Below, one piece after another: positions 5,029 through 5,817 of a stretch of 5,817 bases of DNA. The stretch spans positions 1 through 5,817 of the forward strand of contig CANHUK010000129.1 of NCBI GenBank assembly GCA_947463755.1. The letters run 5' to 3'. Position 1 is the stretch's first letter; each line of letters opens with the position of its first letter. A program made the translations under genes and the position numbers. The notes under the pieces are model-generated. The model ran no database searches. It was not told the DNA's origin and saw only the letters and a program-made list of their open reading frames with translations. This stretch comes from Chitinophagaceae bacterium. GTDB taxonomy: Bacteria > Bacteroidota > Bacteroidia > Chitinophagales > Chitinophagaceae.

Positions 5029-5041
5029 CAATCAAACACAG

Positions 5042-5608
5042 GTGAGCAAGACCGAAAGAGACCAGATCCTACTGAAAGCACTGGCGCAGAACGATAAGGA
5101 AGCGATCCAGACCATCTATCGTGAAAATTACAGCCTAGTGCAACATTTGGTGATCCATAATAACGGATCGGAAGATGATGCACGGGATGTGTTCCAGGAG
5201 GGGCTGATCGTACTTTTCGAGAAATCGAAATCTGAGGATTTCGAACTGAACTGCCAGATCAGGACCTATATCTATTCGGTCTGCCGACGCATCTGGCTCA
5301 AGAAGCTTCAATACCTGCGAAGATTTGAAACGCAGGTCGAGATGCTGGAGGAGACGGTGCAGGTGGAGGATGATATCGATGCCCATGACAAGCTCAATGC
5401 CCAGTACGGGATCATGAAAGCAGCCATGGGAAAGATAGGGGAACCCTGCAAAAGCCTGCTGGAGGCGTTCTATGTGCATCAAAAATCGATGACCGAGATA
5501 TCCTCGTTCTTCGGATACACGAACGCCGACAACGCAAAGACACAAAAATATAAGTGTCTGATGCGGTTAAAGAAACTGTTTTTCGCTCAATACAAAAACG
5601 GTAACTGA
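5042..5608 (+). CDS. ECF-type RNA polymerase sigma factor
   Basis: A 188-residue sigma-70 family protein with only regions 2 and 4, as in extracytoplasmic-function sigma factors; it would bind core RNA polymerase and direct it to a small regulon. Region 2 spans about residues 19-90, with the core-binding stretch D-A-R-D-V-F-Q-E at 46-53 and the DNA-facing helix with Y-I-Y-S-V-C-R-R at 76-83. Region 4 spans about 122-180: PCKSLLEAFYV at 135-145, then a helix-turn-helix from M150 to about L177 with the recognition helix around N-A-D-N-A-K-T-Q-K-Y-K-C (161-172), a pattern I associate with Bacteroidota ECFs. The GTG at 5042 is the best start, as no in-frame ATG lies close by and the motif before it suggests transcription begins just upstream. 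Its stop overlaps the next gene's ATG by one base, implying translational coupling. Confidence 0.9.
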   Translation: MSKTERDQILLKALAQNDKEAIQTIYRENYSLVQHLVIHNNGSEDDARDVFQEGLIVLFEKSKSEDFELNCQIRTYIYSVCRRIWLKKLQYLRRFETQVEMLEETVQVEDDIDAHDKLNAQYGIMKAAMGKIGEPCKSLLEAFYVHQKSMTEISSFFGYTNADNAKTQKYKCLMRLKKLFFAQYKNGN

Positions 5609-5817
5609 TGGAACCATTGAACATGCTTGAGCAGATCGAACGCTACCACCGGAATGAAATGTCTCCGGTAGAACTCGCTGCATTCGAAGCAGAGCGGAAG
5701 AAAGACCCGGAACTTGACCAGATGACGGTCGAGCACCATTTCTTCATTTCCCAGCTGGAAAGTTATGCTGACCGCAAGCGGTTCAAGGCCAATCTGCATG
5801 ATATCCATCACAACCTG
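5608..5817 (+). CDS. Protein with anti-sigma-like N-terminus, first 70 residues (3' end outside window)
   Basis: The ATG at 5608-5610 shares its A with the sigma factor stop (TGATG), the classic layout of a co-translated sigma/anti-sigma pair. The visible 70 residues are charged and helical: Q-I-E-R-Y-H-R-N-E-M-S at 9-19, then A-A-F-E-A-E-R-K-K-D-P-E-L at 24-36, resembling the IExYLxGEM...FExxxxxDPEL opening of many Bacteroidota anti-sigma and sigma-partner proteins. No zinc-binding H/C cluster and no membrane segment appear in this part. The remainder is missing, so it may be a membrane anti-sigma factor or a fusion to another domain, such as a trypsin-like protease or repeat domain. Coding is supported by an open frame to the window edge, the coupling and the family-like start. 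Confidence 0.78.
   Translation, partial: MEPLNMLEQIERYHRNEMSPVELAAFEAERKKDPELDQMTVEHHFFISQLESYADRKRFKANLHDIHHNL

Overview
The window looks chromosomal and comes from a member of the Bacteroidota, plausibly Chitinophagales- or Sphingobacteriales-like. The basis is the prephenate dehydratase / class I aminotransferase / prephenate dehydrogenase gene order, the Bacteroidota-type sequences of the helicase and sigma factor, A-rich translation starts without clear Shine-Dalgarno sequences, and a lipobox protein typical of the phylum. The placement is inferred from protein character, not from a database match.

Positions 1-2753, minus strand: an aromatic amino-acid operon. Reading in the direction of transcription it holds a short Phe/Tyr-rich leader peptide (2753-2667), a transcription attenuator, prephenate dehydratase (pheA), a PLP aminotransferase, and prephenate dehydrogenase (tyrA, running off the left edge). 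Gaps between the three enzyme genes are 11 and 6 nt. Together they turn prephenate into phenylalanine and tyrosine. The leader shows every part of a ribosome-controlled attenuator: a coding run F-Y-F-Y-A-F-F-F, a protector hairpin with that run in its loop, a competing antiterminator with the leader stop codon in its loop, and an 8-bp terminator followed by nine U residues, ending 14 nt before the pheA start codon. This leader is not annotated by ordinary gene finding and is the best discovery in the window.

Positions 2826-4650, minus strand: a DEAD-box RNA helicase with a C-terminal DbpA-type RNA-binding domain, its own hairpin terminator, and a roughly 100-nt upstream region.

Positions 4651-5817: a small divergent locus. 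On the minus strand is a tiny lipoprotein whose mature part is almost entirely Ala/Thr/Asp/Val repeats, closed by a strong intrinsic terminator. On the plus strand is an ECF-type sigma factor whose stop overlaps the start of a second gene that runs off the right edge and has an anti-sigma-like N-terminus. The 140-nt spacer holds the same two-part motif, GGGTTAC then CGTAT 14-15 nt later, once in each direction, with an A/T tract between the two copies. This suggests that one sigma factor, perhaps the one encoded here, drives both transcripts.
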